NCBI GenBank assembly: GCA_030323885.1 | Contig: CM059190.1 | Span: 104,077,856-104,141,855, forward strand | Length of the DNA: 64,000 nucleotides | Direction: 5' to 3' | Origin: Branchipolynoe longqiensis | Taxonomy: Eukaryota; Annelida; Polychaeta; Phyllodocida; Polynoidae | Shown here: positions 30,220 through 42,202 of the stretch, piece by piece | Position numbering within the stretch: position 1 is the first letter of the stretch | Layout of the letters: the number at the start of each line of letters is the position of its first letter | The notes under the pieces: model-generated | Database searches by the model: none | Seen by the model: only the letters and a program-made list of their open reading frames with translations | Told to the model about the DNA's origin: nothing | Position numbers and translations under genes: made by a program

Positions 30220-32540
30220 GTGAGGGGGCGGTGCAGTGTGGTTGATGGAGCGGTGCAGTGTGGGAGATGGCGTGGTGCAGTGTGGGAGGTGGTACGGTGC
30301 AGTGTGGGAGGTGGTATGGTGCAGTGTGGGAGGTGGTACGGTGCAGTGTGGGATATGGTGTGATGCAGTGTGGGAGATGGCGCGGTGCAGTGTGGGAGAT
30401 GGCACGGTGCAGTGTGGGAGATGGTGTGGTGCAGTGTGGGAGATGGCGCGGTACAGTGTGGGAGATGGTGTGGGGCAGTGTGGGAGATGGCGCGGTGCAG
30501 TGTGGGAGATGGCGCGGTGCAGTGTGGGAGGTGGTACGGTGCAGTGTGGGAGGTGGTACGGTGCAGTGTGGGAGGTGGTACGGTGCAGTGTGGGATATGG
30601 TGTGATGCAGTGTGGGAGATGGCGCGGTGCAGTGTGGGAGATGGTATGGTGCAGTGTGTGAGATGGTGTGGGGCCGACACTGCACGGTGTATTGAGCGGA
30701 GAAGATGTGCAGTGTGGGAGATGGCGCGTGCAGTGTGGGAGATGGCGCGGTGGTTGTGGGAGTGGTGTGGGCAGTGTGGGAGATGGTGTGGTGCAGTGTG
30801 GGAGATGGCACGGTACAGTGTGGGAGATGGTGTGGGGCAGTGTGGGAGATGGCGCGGTGCAGTGTGGGAGATGGCGTGGTGCAGTGTGGGAGGTGGTACG
30901 GTGCAGTGTGGGAGGTGGTATGGTGCAGTGTGGGATATGGTGTGATGCAGTGTGGGAGATGGTGCAGTGCAGTGTGGGAGATGGCGCGGTGAAGTGTGGG
31001 AGATGATGTGGTGCAGTGTGGGAGATGGTATGGTGCAGTGTGGGAGATGGTGTGGTGCAGTGTGGGAGATGGTGCAGTGCAGTGTGGGAGATGGTGTGGT
31101 GCAGTATGGGAGATGTCGCGGTGCAGTGTGGGAGATGGTGTGGTGCAGTGTGAGAGATGACGCGGTGCAGTGTGGGAGATGGTGTGGGGCAGTGTGGGAG
31201 ATGGTGCGGTGCAGTGTGGGAGATGGCGCAGTGCAGTGTGGGAGATGGTGTGGTGCAGTGTGGGAGATGGCGTGGTGCAGTGTGGGAGATGGCGGGGTCA
31301 GTGGGAGATGGCGCGGTGCGTGTGGGGATGGCGCGGTGCAGTGTGGAGATGGTGTGGTGCGTGGGAGATGGTGTGGGGCAGTGTAGGAGATGGTGTGGTG
31401 CAGTGTGGGAGATGGCGCGGTGCAGTGTGGGAGATGGTGTGGTGCAGTGTGGGAGATGGTGCGGTGCAGTCTGGGAGATGGTGGGGTGCAGTGTGGGAGA
31501 TGGTGCAGTGCAGTGTGGGAGATGGCACGGTGCAGTGTGGGAGGTGGTACGGTGCAGTGTGGGAGGTGGTACGGTGCAGTGTGGGAGGTGGTATGGTGCA
31601 GTGTGGGAGATGGCGCGGTGCAGTGTGGGAGGTGGTACGGTGCAGTGTGGGAGGTGGTACGTTGCAGTGTGGGACATGGTGTGATGCAGTGTGGGAGATG
31701 GCGCGGTGCAGTGTGGGAGATGGTATGGTGCAGTGTGGGAGATGGTGTGGGGCAGTGTGGGAGATGGCGCGGTGCAGTGTGGGAGATGGTGTGGTGCAGT
31801 GTGGGAGATGGCGCGGTGCAGTGTGGGAGATGGTGCGGTGCAGTGTGGGAGATGGTGCAGTGCAGTGTGGGAGATGGTGTGGTGCAGTGTGGGAGATGGC
31901 GTGGTGCAGTGTGGGAGATGGCGCGGTGCAGTGTGGGAGATGGCGTGGTGCAGTGTGGGAGATGGCGTGGTGCAGTGTGGGAAATGGCACGGTGCAGTGT
32001 GGGAGATGGCGCGGTGCAGTGTATGGAGTGGTGTGTGCAGTGTGGGAGATGCTCGGTGCAGTGTGGGAGGTGTGTGGTGCAGTGTGGAGATGGTGTGGGC
32101 AGTGTGGGAGATGCAGGAGCAGTGTGGGAATGGCGGGTGCAGTGTGGGAGATGGCGTGGTGCAGTGTGGGAAGCACGATGCAGTGTGGGAGATGGCGTGG
32201 TGCAGTGTGGGAGATGGTGTGGTGCAGTGTGGGAGATGGTGTGGTGCAGTGTGGGAGATGGTGTGGTGCAGTGTAGGAGATGGCACGGTGCAGTGTGGGA
32301 GGTGGCGCGGTGCAGTGTGGGAGATGGCGCGGTGCAGTGTGGGAGATGGTGAGGTGGAGTGTGGGAGATGGCGCGGTGCAGTGTGGGAAATGGCGCTGTG
32401 CAGTGTGGGAGATGGTGTAGTGCAGTCTGGGAGATGGTGTGGTGCAGTGTGGGAGATGGTGTGGTGCAGTGTGGGAGATGGTGTGGTGCAGTGTGGGAGA
32501 TGGCGCGGTGCAGTGTGGGAGATGGCATGGTGCAGTGTCA
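30220..32540. repeat. 22-bp GC-rich satellite array (>100 copies)
   Basis: Unit GATGGCGCGGTGCAGTGTGG+GA. Variants GGTGGTACGG, GATGGTGTGG and GATATGGTGTGATG are distributed in recurring blocks, for example around 30361, 30603, 30943 and 31682. Because 22 is not divisible by 3 and the unit lacks stops in several frames, open frames of up to ~800 codons appear on both strands; these are artefacts. The array runs into the second gap. Confidence 0.97.
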
Positions 32541-33040
32541 NNNNNNNNNNNNNNNNNNNNNNNNNNNNNNNNNNNNNNNNNNNNNNNNNNNNNNNNNNNN
32601 NNNNNNNNNNNNNNNNNNNNNNNNNNNNNNNNNNNNNNNNNNNNNNNNNNNNNNNNNNNNNNNNNNNNNNNNNNNNNNNNNNNNNNNNNNNNNNNNNNNN
32701 NNNNNNNNNNNNNNNNNNNNNNNNNNNNNNNNNNNNNNNNNNNNNNNNNNNNNNNNNNNNNNNNNNNNNNNNNNNNNNNNNNNNNNNNNNNNNNNNNNNN
32801 NNNNNNNNNNNNNNNNNNNNNNNNNNNNNNNNNNNNNNNNNNNNNNNNNNNNNNNNNNNNNNNNNNNNNNNNNNNNNNNNNNNNNNNNNNNNNNNNNNNN
32901 NNNNNNNNNNNNNNNNNNNNNNNNNNNNNNNNNNNNNNNNNNNNNNNNNNNNNNNNNNNNNNNNNNNNNNNNNNNNNNNNNNNNNNNNNNNNNNNNNNNN
33001 NNNNNNNNNNNNNNNNNNNNNNNNNNNNNNNNNNNNNNNN
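32541..33040. other. Assembly gap (500 N)
   Basis: Exactly 500 N at the edge of the 22-bp array. The array is probably longer than shown. Confidence 0.98.
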
Positions 33041-33275
33041 TGGGGGAGGGGAGGGTTGGAGGTGAGTGTGCTCTGTGGGGGAGGGGAGGGTTGGAGGTGG
33101 GCGTGTGGTGATTTGAGGTGTCATGATCCATCTACCTGACACCCCCACCCCTCCCCCCCCACCACACACCCATCCCACCCCGGAGGTATTCGACCCCCAA
33201 TGATAGGGTCGGGCTTGTAGGGTGGTGGTGGGGGTGGTGGGGGTGGGGGGGGGGGTTCTGGAGGGGGGGACACGG
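33041..33275. repeat. G-rich GGGGAGGGTTGGAGGTG repeats and GGGGGTGG tract
   Basis: Two units after the gap, a C-rich piece, then GGTGGTGGGG to a G run at 33246. Confidence 0.75.
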
Positions 33276-33815
33276 CTCCTTTCAATAACAAACAACCGAC
33301 AATAGTGTTATATGTGCACATATTATTATACTTAATATACATATATTATACATAACATAAATAAATAGTCAAGCTATGCAAATGAACATACATGCTACAC
33401 CATGTAATAATATGGTATACTTATACCAACATAATATGGCTAATTCAATAATGAGAATAATGGCAATAATAATGCTAATAATAGTGAACAAAACATGATA
33501 ATACAAATGATGCCAATGACATTACTTTTGCGATTCCAGGTTATAGCAACAAAGACATATAAATATATAATGACAAACACAATTAAGCAAATGATAATTA
33601 TGGAAATTCAGTGCTCTCTGCTCACATATCAGCATAACTCATATATGATATTGATAACCAAAATCAATGCAATAATGGTAAGAATAATATTCCGAAGATC
33701 TTAAGAGAGGCATTGAGATACCAAGCAGGAATGTAAACCCCTCCCTCTCTGTTAATAACTCATATATAGACCAGATTCTCTAGGCATATCCATGCACCGC
33801 ATAGGGGAATGCTAC
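33276..33815. other. AT-rich non-coding sequence
   Basis: No gene or repeat family recognised. Confidence 0.5.
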
Positions 33816-33829
33816 TAAATACTGGTCAT

Positions 33830-34580
33830 AGTGTTCAATGTGATAATATTCAATATGATAATATTCAATATGATAATATTCAATATGATAATATTCAATA
33901 TGATAATATTCAATATGATAATATTCAATATGATTACATTCAATATGATACTATTCAATATGATAATATTCAATATGATTACATTCAATATGATAATATT
34001 CAATATGATAATATTCAAAATGATAATATTCAAAATGATAATATTCAATATGATAATATTCAATATGATAATATTCAATGTGATTACATTCAATATGATA
34101 ATAGTCAATATGCTAATATTCAATATGATAATATTCAATGTGATTACATTCAATATGGTAATATTCAATATGCTAATATTTAATATCATAATATTCAATG
34201 TGATTACATTCAATATGATAATATTCAATATGATAATATTCAATATCATACTATTCAATATGTTTACATTTGGTATGATAATATTTAATTTAATAATATT
34301 CAATGTCATATATATTCAATGATGATAATATTCAATATAATAATATTCAATATGATAATATTCAATGTGATTACATTCAATATGATAATATTCAATATGA
34401 TAATATTCAATATGATAATATTCAATATGATAATATTCAATATAATAATATTCAATATCATAATATTCATATAATAATATTCAATATCAAAATATTCAAT
34501 ATCATAATATTCAATATCATAATATTCATTTTCAGAATATTCAATATCATCGTCCTCAATACCATAATCTTCATATCACA
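33830..34580. repeat. 15-bp AATATTCAATATGAT satellite
   Basis: About 50 units, with interspersed GATTACATTCAATAT variants spaced at regular intervals and a drift to AATATCATAATATTC on the right. A 15-bp period keeps all frames open; no gene. Confidence 0.96.
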
Positions 34581-34698
34581 ATACATAATTAATTTAGTAG
34601 TAACATAAAATAGCAATTTGGTACAAATGTGTTATTAATAACAAAAATAGTAATCATTTATTCCCGACTGGAGACAAACAGATCAAATACAAAATTTA

Positions 34699-34750
34699 GA
34701 TGGTTGGTTGTTGGAGTCTTACGTCCTGGCAACATTTAAGGTCACACAAT
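34699..34750 (-). repeat. SINE family A, tail fragment
   Basis: GGTTGGTTGTTGGAGTCTTACGTCCTGG and the start of the loop. Confidence 0.75.
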
Positions 34751-35070
34751 TAGGAGCGTTCAGCTATGACTGCTTTCCGGGCAGGTTTAGAGCTAGCTGA
34801 CTGATTAGTGAACCTGCCCCGTGCTGAGGATGCTTAGTTAGTGCCTCCCGCCCTGCTGCTCACTCACCTACACCTGTCGCTACTCGGAGCTCGTCCCCCA
34901 GAACGCACTCCTAAGCACCTCTTTAACTACAACTACAATTTTCCTCCATTTCTTTTTCAAGCGCTTGTCAAGAAAAAGTCATAAAATCAGTGGCGTTTAT
35001 TTTGTCCATGGGCAGACAGATCCAAGGGCAGGCCCATCTATCAGTCTCTATCTACGACGCATTTAATATC
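34751..35070. other. Apparently unique sequence, nothing recognised
   Basis: Moderate GC with no convincing exon. Confidence 0.5.
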
Positions 35071-35071
35071 G

Positions 35072-35930
35072 CGGTGGGGGTGGGGGTGGGGGTGGGTGTG
35101 GGGGTGGGGGTGGAATGTATGTTGTGTGTGGTGTGTGTGGTCTGTATGTGTGGTGTGTGTTGTGCGTGTTGTGTGTGGTGTGAGTGTTGTGTGTGACATG
35201 TGTGTGGTGTGTGCGGTTGTATGGTGTGTGTATTGTGTTGTGTGGTGTGTGTGCAGTTGTATGGTGTATGTAGTGTGTGTGTTTGTGTTGTGTGTGTTGT
35301 GTGTGTTGTGTGTGGCATGTTTGTGGTTTTTGTGTGTGTTGTATGTGTGGTCTGAGTGTTGTGTGTGACATGGTCCAATATGTGTGGCGTGTGTGGCGTG
35401 TGTGGCGTGTGTGGCGTGTGTGACGTGTGAGGCGTAAGTGGTGTGTGGTGCGTGCGGCGTGTGTGGCGTATGTGGTGTGTGTGGCATGTGTGGCGTGTGT
35501 GGCGTGTGTGACATGTGTGGTGTAAGTGGTGTGTGGTGCGTGTGGCGTGTGTGGTGTGTGTGGCGTATGTGGCATGTGTGGTGTGTGCCGTGTGTATGGC
35601 ATGTGATGTATGTATTGTGTGTGTTTGTGTTGTATGAGATGTGTATGTGTGGTGTGTGTTCTGTGTGCATGGAATGTCTTCAGTGTGTGTGGTGTCTGGT
35701 GTGTGATGTGTGATGTGTGGTGTGTGGTGTGTGATGTGTGGTGTGTGGTGTGTGGTGTGTCTGGTTAGTGGTGTGTGTGCATGGTATGTGTGCAGCATGC
35801 ATGGTGTGTGTGGTGCATGACAAGTGTGTGGCATGTGTGTGGTGTGTGTGGCATATGTGTGTTGTCTGTGTGTCTGTAGAGTGTGTATGACATGTGGAGT
35901 GTGTGTGGTATGTGGAGTGTGTGAGTACGA
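35072..35930. repeat. (GTGTGTGGC/T)n microsatellite, 860 bp
   Basis: TG-rich tract with GGGGGT units at the start, then GTGTGGCGTGT and GTGTGGTGTGT units. Z-DNA-prone composition. Confidence 0.95.
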
Positions 35931-36276
35931 GAGATTATTTCTGAAGAAACATGGCACCCTCGGTAATTTCCAATCGCAATGTGGCCAACATTAAAGACAA
36001 GTGAAAGTCGTCGATTTCGCCAATATTGTGGGTCTCAAAGAGGGGGGGGCGGGGGGGGCAGGCATTTACCACTGAGTCGCGCATATATCATGCCGACTGT
36101 GATCTGACCCAATTACGAGGCTAAGAAAGTGTGTTCAGAGAAGGTGGGCGCCCAACCGTTGATGTGACGCGTTTGAAGGTTTCCACACTCATGGTGACTT
36201 TCTAGCTGAGGAAAATACTTAGAAACAGAGAAAGAACGCATGCAAAAGTGACAAAACAAGGGGAACCACGAGAACG
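35931..36276. other. Apparently unique non-coding sequence
   Basis: Includes a GGGGGGGGCGGGG run at 36042-36058. Nothing coding. Confidence 0.5.
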
Positions 36277-36279
36277 TTA

Positions 36280-36835
36280 AGCCCTGGTCACATACACGTT
36301 AGTGAACGGAGTTGAACGTAGTTGAACGTAGGATAGATTAATTTGGGTCAAACGTGGTGTAAGTATGTTAAAATACGGTGAAATACGTTAAGGTACGACA
36401 GGTTTGGGTATGGATAAATACATTATGGCACAGATGCCGGTACATTCAACTATGTTCAACTACGTTCAACATACGCTAGCCTCCACTACAGTCATCTAAG
36501 TTCAACTACGTCCAAGTATGCTAAGGTATGCTAGAGTACACTAGAGTATGCTAGAGTACATTAAAAGTACGGAGACTTCGCCACAGTACGTTAGCCTCTA
36601 ACATTGACTGATTGCACTCTTTTGAACATGTCCAAAGATTAAATCGGAACTCACGGGCGACCCACATTATTACCAAGTTAGCATGACGGAGAAGCGTGGA
36701 TGCCTGTACGTTCAACTACGTTCAATTACGTTCAACTACATTACGTTCAACTATGAATGTAATGTTCAACTATGTTCAACTACATTAGCCTCCACTACGT
36801 TCAACTACGTCCACTAATGTGTAAGTGACCGGGCA
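36280..36835. mobile_element. Fold-back element 3 (GTTGAACGTA arms), full length
   Basis: Left end AGCCCTGGTCACATACACGT, right end inverse ACTAATGTGTAAGTGACCGGGCA. TTA lies on both sides (36277-36279, 36836-36838). Long inverted arms made of GTTGAACGTA / TTCAACTACG decamers, with additional ACGTTAAGGTACG-type units inside. Terminal sequence and a TTA target duplication fit PIF/Harbinger. Non-coding. Confidence 0.8.
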
Positions 36836-37320
36836 TTATTGTCTAGTGGTGAGAACAAGTCATTAGACTTTACCGTTATGGGCAGCATAAATACACCATC
36901 ATTCATACCAAAAACCCAAATGCGCCCTGATTAATAAATAAACATAACAACAAATCAAGAACCAAACGAAAAGAAACAAAGTGAATTCAGAAGATTTGTT
37001 GACTTCGCATCCTCTTTGCCAACTCCGACGATAAGACACAGAGAGAAAGAAGATAAATATAGACATAAAACAAATATATATAGACATAATAAAATATAGC
37101 CATAATAAATATAGACATAAATAAATAAATATAGACATAAAACAATAATTTAACACCATCAACTCGCACCCTGGCCTCACACGTGTAATTATTAATAAAA
37201 CCCGGTCGCTGAGCCTCGTTTTGAAACACAGCTCTTTATGTGTAGCCCTAAGGAGCCCACCCACCCATTTGAGGTGTTTTTACAATATTGACCGCGGGCA
37301 CATAGCTGTAGTTCACGCCT
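36836..37320. other. AT-rich non-coding sequence
   Basis: Includes short 'aaatatagacataa' repeats at 37055-37140. No gene recognised. Confidence 0.5.
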
Positions 37321-37324
37321 TACC

Positions 37325-37450
37325 AATAAAAACAACCACAAAAACAACCACAAAAACAACCACAAAAACAATCACAAAAACAACCACAAAACAACCACAA
37401 AATCAACCAAAAAAAACACACAAAAAAACCACAAAAACAACCACAAAATG
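37325..37450. repeat. (AAAAACAACCAC)n 12-bp repeat
   Basis: About ten units with small variations. Confidence 0.92.
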
Positions 37451-37631
37451 CTACACTCGGATGTGTGTGTGTGGGTGGGAGGGGTGTCCCGCCGTGTCAA
37501 CAATTCATCGAACATTCCTATGTAATTCTATTTTGTGTCTTGGGCCAAATCCAGATTTTAAACGAACCCATGGTATAGCTAACTTCAACAGTGCCATCTA
37601 TTTCAGAGTAAATTATTTATTGAAATTGATG

Positions 37632-37800
37632 CATATATATATATGTGATGTATAACTATAAGCATTATACAAGTATAATAAATCAGAAGCTTTCATTCCT
37701 TATTAGTATCCTAAGTCATCGACTGTACTGCTCTACTATTAATTGTTCATCGACTATGCAACCAGCCCGATTGTTGCGCCCCCTGTCTGCAAACACGGTA
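37632..37800 (+). repeat. Dispersed repeat family F, diverged copy
   Basis: Starts at (TA)n with TGTGATGTATAAC...CATTATACAAGTATAATAAATCAGAA. The 3' half is diverged. A CTCF-like core (reverse complement CAGGGGGCGCAA) lies at 37775-37787. Confidence 0.5.
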
Positions 37801-38157
37801 ACTTATCTGACCACACTCAGTCACAATGACCGCTATTTTTCTATATAATATTGACTTTTCAGTTATTGGAGAACTGAGGAGCGAATACGATTCGCACAGA
37901 ACCAGCAGTCCCCATCAGGTTTTAAACTCATTGTTATATATTTGTGCATACATATATGTGAATATATATATATACATACATATAATGTCTACTCATATAC
38001 TTTGGCTTTGTGCATATGTATGTATATATGTCAAACCTGAAGCTGAGAGACATAAAGACCGACTCATGGACGCAACTCTCACAGCAGAGAGCTAAATGGA
38101 GAGCAGCAGTCAAGTAATGAAAGCAGTCTTTGTCGCATCGCGACTGACAGCATGATG

Positions 38158-38200
<43 letters not shown>

Positions 38201-38201
38201 G
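38158..38201. repeat. (TA)n microsatellite
   Basis: TA run preceded by ATG triplets. Confidence 0.9.
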
Positions 38202-38357
38202 GATAGTGATAAGCCCATTATCGCATGTAATAAGACTTGGAATCGGTTGTACCCCCCCCCCCGCCCCTCCCATGAGGTGGGGGCAGGTACCAGCATGCAC
38301 CTCTCTGCCTCCTGCGCGGGGCCTCGCTAGCTCGGATCTCCCTCACTCTCCTCACCC

Positions 38358-38545
38358 GGTTCGCTCAGTAGTATGATAATGTGACTGAGTGGGATATCGG
38401 ATCATGGTGTCAGTAGCCCATTCTCCCACTGGTACAAGACTAGAAAGTCACCATGAGTGCGCACTGCCACAAATCGGTCGCCATCCTCCAATGAAATGTA
38501 TGTTGCTAGGATGTAAAACCCCAATAAAACAAACAAAACAAAACT
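38358..38545 (+). repeat. SINE family A, 5'-truncated
   Basis: From 'gctcagtagtatgataatgt' to the AAACAAACAAAAC tail. Stem-loop slightly eroded. Confidence 0.82.
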
Positions 38546-39230
38546 ATATCTGCCTCTGTCTCTGTCCCTATTTGCATCCCCTTTCTCTCTATATTTCTTT
38601 TCTTCTCTGCCTCTGTCCAGCTCTGTCCATCAATTCTCTCTCATTCCATCTCTGTCTCTCTTCTCTTTATCTCTGTCCTTCTCTCCCCCTCTCCCCCTCC
38701 CCCCTCTCCCCCTCCCCCTCTTCCCCCTCTACTTCTCCCCCCTATCCCCGATCTCCTTCTCTGCCTCTGTCCATCTCTCGCTCTACCCTCTACCCTCCAG
38801 CCTCTACCCTCTATTCTCTACCCTGTACTCTCTACCCTCTGCCCTCTACCCTCTATCCTCTACCCACAATCCTCTACCCTCTACACTCTACCCTCTACTC
38901 TCTACCCTGTACTATCTACCCTCTACCCTCTACTCTCTACTCTCTACCCTCTACCCTCTACCCTCTACCCTCTACTCTCTACCCTCTACTCTCTACCCTC
39001 TACCAGCTACCCTCTACTCTATACCCTCTACTGTCTACCCTCTACCCTCTACCAATGCATTTCTATATCTTCCTATCCCTTCTCTCTATCCCTCTCCCTC
39101 TGTACTCCTCGCCCCTTCTGTCCCTATATTATGCTCTGCTTCTCTGCCTCTGTCCCCCTCCCTATCTGTCTCTCTGTTCTCCTTCTTGCCCACCCCCTCC
39201 CCACCCCCCTTTCCATCCACACACCTCGCT
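38546..39230. repeat. CT-rich tract with (CTCTACC)n array
   Basis: Pyrimidine-rich. 38782-39052 is a CTCTACC-type heptamer array. It resembles but is not the metazoan telomere repeat (CCCTAA). Confidence 0.92.
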
Positions 39231-39296
39231 GACTTGATTATCTGCAAGCCTGAATCTGGCTACCAGGTATCACTGTCCTCATCATTGTACCATCAG

Positions 39297-39357
39297 GACC
39301 GTCCTGATATGACCTTAGATGTTGCTAGGACGTAAATCAACAACAAACAAACAAACT
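39297..39357 (+). repeat. SINE family A, tail fragment
   Basis: Terminal stem-loop CGTCCTG...TAGGACG and the AACAAACAAAC tail only. Confidence 0.8.
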
Positions 39358-39544
39358 TGTACCACCAGGCGATGTCTAACTAACAATCCCTCGTCTACCA
39401 CAAGTGCTGGTTAGTACGACGGACCTATGCCACTTTCACACCCTTCTGCCTTCCAATCAATGCTGCAAAGGACATGTGCGTTTCCATGCCAACACAATGT
39501 TTCTCCCATCCGCCCATTGAGTTTTCTTTTAGTAGTTGAACTGG

Positions 39545-39871
39545 ATGCAATAGCCAAATCGGTAAAGCGCACTCTTCCTGTGTGGAAGGTCAGGAATTCC
39601 AAACCCGGCCGAATCAAACCAATGACTTTCGCAATTAATATTTGTCGCTACCTAGCCTGGCATTCAGGATTAATAAGATAGGGCAAGGACTGGTTAGCCA
39701 TGGACCAGGATAATGTGACTTTGTGGGATATTGGGTCATGGTGCCAGCAGCCTGGTCTCTCATTGGGACAGCACTATGAAGTCATCATAAGTGCGCACTG
39801 TCACAAGGCAATACCCGTCCTCATATGACTTTAGATGTACCCAGGATGTCAAACTCCAACAAACAAGCAAC
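39545..39871 (+). repeat. SINE family A, full length
   Basis: Head 'agccaaatcggtaaagcgca', body, eroded stem-loop and CAAACAAGCAAC tail. Confidence 0.9.
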
Positions 39872-40312
39872 AGTCTTTGAGTTGGTAGAGGGGTTCGAGC
39901 CCCGACTTGGTAAACTATCGATTATTTAAGTAATTCCGTGAATTATATATATTGAGCCAACTGGCGGCCACCTAAGATTCACTGCGGAGCGGCAGTAGTG
40001 GCGCCACCCGCGGGTCTTCTTGATACTACCCAACGCAGTGCAGGGTTCACTTTAAAAAAAAAAAAAAATTGTAAATATAGTTTATTCATTGAATAAAGTC
40101 TTTTGTCAGCGCCGTGGCACTGGTCTTCCAGCCATGTGACAATACAGTTATTTACAATATATGCAGCTAGCCCAAATCAGCTGAAATAACAATATCAAAC
40201 ATTCAAAGACTTACATACTTTTGCTTCAACACTTTTGCTTATTGTGCGATAAAGCAAGGCCAATTCGCTTGTCCAAGGCTCCCTCCACTTGTTGCTTGGT
40301 GTTCATTCGTAG

Positions 40313-40315
<3 letters not shown>
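39872..40315. other. Non-coding sequence
   Basis: Contains an A14 run at 40055 and a GGTGGCGCCACC-like palindrome (GTGGCGCCACCC) near 40000, reminiscent of family F. No gene. Confidence 0.45.
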
Positions 40316-40354
<39 letters not shown>

Positions 40355-40370
40355 TATATATATAATATAT
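40316..40370. repeat. (TA)n microsatellite
   Basis: Two TA runs split by TAATATA. Confidence 0.9.
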
Positions 40371-40507
40371 GTGGATAGATGGTGATCCTTTGGTAAGGCT
40401 AAATTTGTTGTGGTTATATGGTTTGTGTGAAATGCCAGAGATTACTTTGCAACCATAAAGTAGGTGTCAGGATACTGACAGTTGCTGAACCCTGCAACAA
40501 ACTGCGG

Positions 40508-40570
40508 TGGGGGGGGGGGGGGGAGATGGGAGGGAGGGAGGGGAGGGGAGGGGGGGAGGGGGAAGGGACG
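40508..40570. repeat. G-rich (GGGAGG)n tract
   Basis: G16 run and GGGAGGGAGGGG units; strong G-quadruplex potential. Confidence 0.85.
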
Positions 40571-40795
40571 GGCTCGGTATAAATAGGGTTGATTATAGGA
40601 GTGATAGCAATTTTGTCTAGGGCATGATTATACACATCTGTGTGGTATGAGCTTACACTATTAGTATAAAGCAACCGCATTTATGACCCGAGGGACTACA
40701 TACAACAAAAACTAAAACTAAAAAACACACAACATTCTCGCGTAATAAACCGTTTATTAAATTACTGTTGCTTTCAAATCTTGGCAAGCACTTAC

Positions 40796-40800
<5 letters not shown>

Positions 40801-40838
<38 letters not shown>
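40801..40838. repeat. (TA)n microsatellite
   Basis: Perfect TA run. Confidence 0.9.
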
Positions 40839-40842
<4 letters not shown>

Positions 40843-40854
40843 TAAATCAATGAC

Positions 40855-40970
40855 GTTTAAAGCTGCATAGTCTGAGGAAATCATATTTTCCAAACCAAAG
40901 CACTTAACAAGATTTAATTCAACACATCTAACTTAGATAATGGCGCGCTTGTTAAGCATTTATGGCTGAT
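40855..40970. mobile_element. MITE family K, fragment
   Basis: 'taaagctgcatagtctgagg', 'acatctaacttagataatgg' and 'ttaagcatttatgg' match 50753-50870. Confidence 0.6.
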
Positions 40971-40984
40971 TGGTGTGCCTATGC

Positions 40985-41588
40985 AATGCTCCTATGCTGC
41001 TGTGCTGCTTTGTTGCTATGCTGCTTTGTTGCTATGCTGCTATGCTACTTTGTTGCTATGCTGCTACATTGATGTGTTGCTATGCTGCTATGCTGCTATG
41101 CTACTTTTTTTGCTATGCTGCTATGCTGCTACATTGCTATGCTGCTTTGTTGCTATGCTGCTTTGTTGCTAGGCTGCTATGGTACTTTGTTGCTATGCTG
41201 ATATGCTACTTTGTTGCTATTCTGCATTGCTACTTTGTTGCTATGTTGCTATATTGCTATTCTCCTTTCTTACTATGCTGCTATGCTGCTGTGCTGCTGT
41301 ACTGCTGGGTTGCTACAATGCTTTGTTGCTATGCTTCTGTGCTGCTACATTGCTACGCTGCTTTGTTGCTATGCTGCTGTGCTGCTACATTGCTATGCTG
41401 CTTGGTTGCTATGCTGCTACATTGCTATGCTGCTTTGTTGATATGCTGCTATGCTGCTATACTGCTATGCTGCTTTGTTGCTATGCTGCTGTGCTGCTTT
41501 GTTGATATGCTGCTATGCTGCTACATTACTATGCTGCTTTGTTGCTATGCTGCTGTGCTGCTTTGTTGCTATGCTGCTATGCTATGCA
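40985..41588. repeat. 15-bp GCTATGCTGCTTTGTT satellite
   Basis: About 40 units of TTGCTATGCTGCTNN. Open frames encode Cys/Leu/Ala repeats and are artefacts. Confidence 0.95.
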
Positions 41589-41636
41589 AAGCCTATTTCT
41601 AGCATGTCAGTGTGCCCACCAACATTAATCACGGGC

Positions 41637-41950
41637 GCAGGGGCCGAATCTGCAGAGCACAGGCTTCCTATGCGGAAGGTTGGGAGTTCGAATCCCAGCC
41701 AAGTCAAACCAATGACTTATCAAATTGATACTTGTTGCTACCTAGCCTGGTAGGATAGGACAAGGACTGGTTGACACAGTATCAGGATAATGTGACTGTG
41801 TGGGATATCGGATCATGGTGCTGGTGGGCTGGTCTCCCAGTGGGGCAGTACTATAAAGTATCCATGAGTGCACACTGTCACAAGTCGGTACCCACACTCA
41901 TATGACCTTAGATGTTGCTAGGACGTGAAACAACAACTAACCAACCAAAA
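41637..41950 (+). repeat. SINE family A, near full length
   Basis: Good head with intact A and B boxes (GAGTTCGAATCCC). The body lacks ~15 bp around 'gcactcggcatt'. Stem-loop present. Confidence 0.9.
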
Positions 41951-41994
41951 CTAATTTCGGAGGTATTCACTTCAAATAGCTTTAAAGCTATCAA

Positions 41995-42180
41995 CTTCTG
42001 AAAGGTGACACGCATGGTGGATTTGTAGTGCTGCCATGCCAGGGTACCATGTCACTAGCATGCACCATGACCAGATTGCCACTCAGTCATATTATCCTAA
42101 AACTGAACCAACCACTCATTCCTTACTCTAGCCTAGTAAAGCTGAGTGTCAGGATAAAGCAGTGACTAGAATTACTTTTG
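41995..42180 (-). repeat. SINE family A, diverged body fragment
   Basis: Body only, from 'gcatggtggatttgtagtgc' to 'agtgactaga'. Confidence 0.7.
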
Positions 42181-42202
42181 TAAGGCTTAGGTTTGATATT
42201 TG

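Noticed and set aside
29977..32528. Open frames of up to ~800 codons on both strands across the 22-bp satellite
   Set aside because: The unit lacks stops in several frames and its period is not a multiple of three, so frames on both strands stay open. Protein is pure tandem repeat and continues through N bases.
38782..39052. Possible interstitial telomere repeat
   Set aside because: The heptamer CTCTACC does not match the metazoan TTAGGG/CCCTAA unit.
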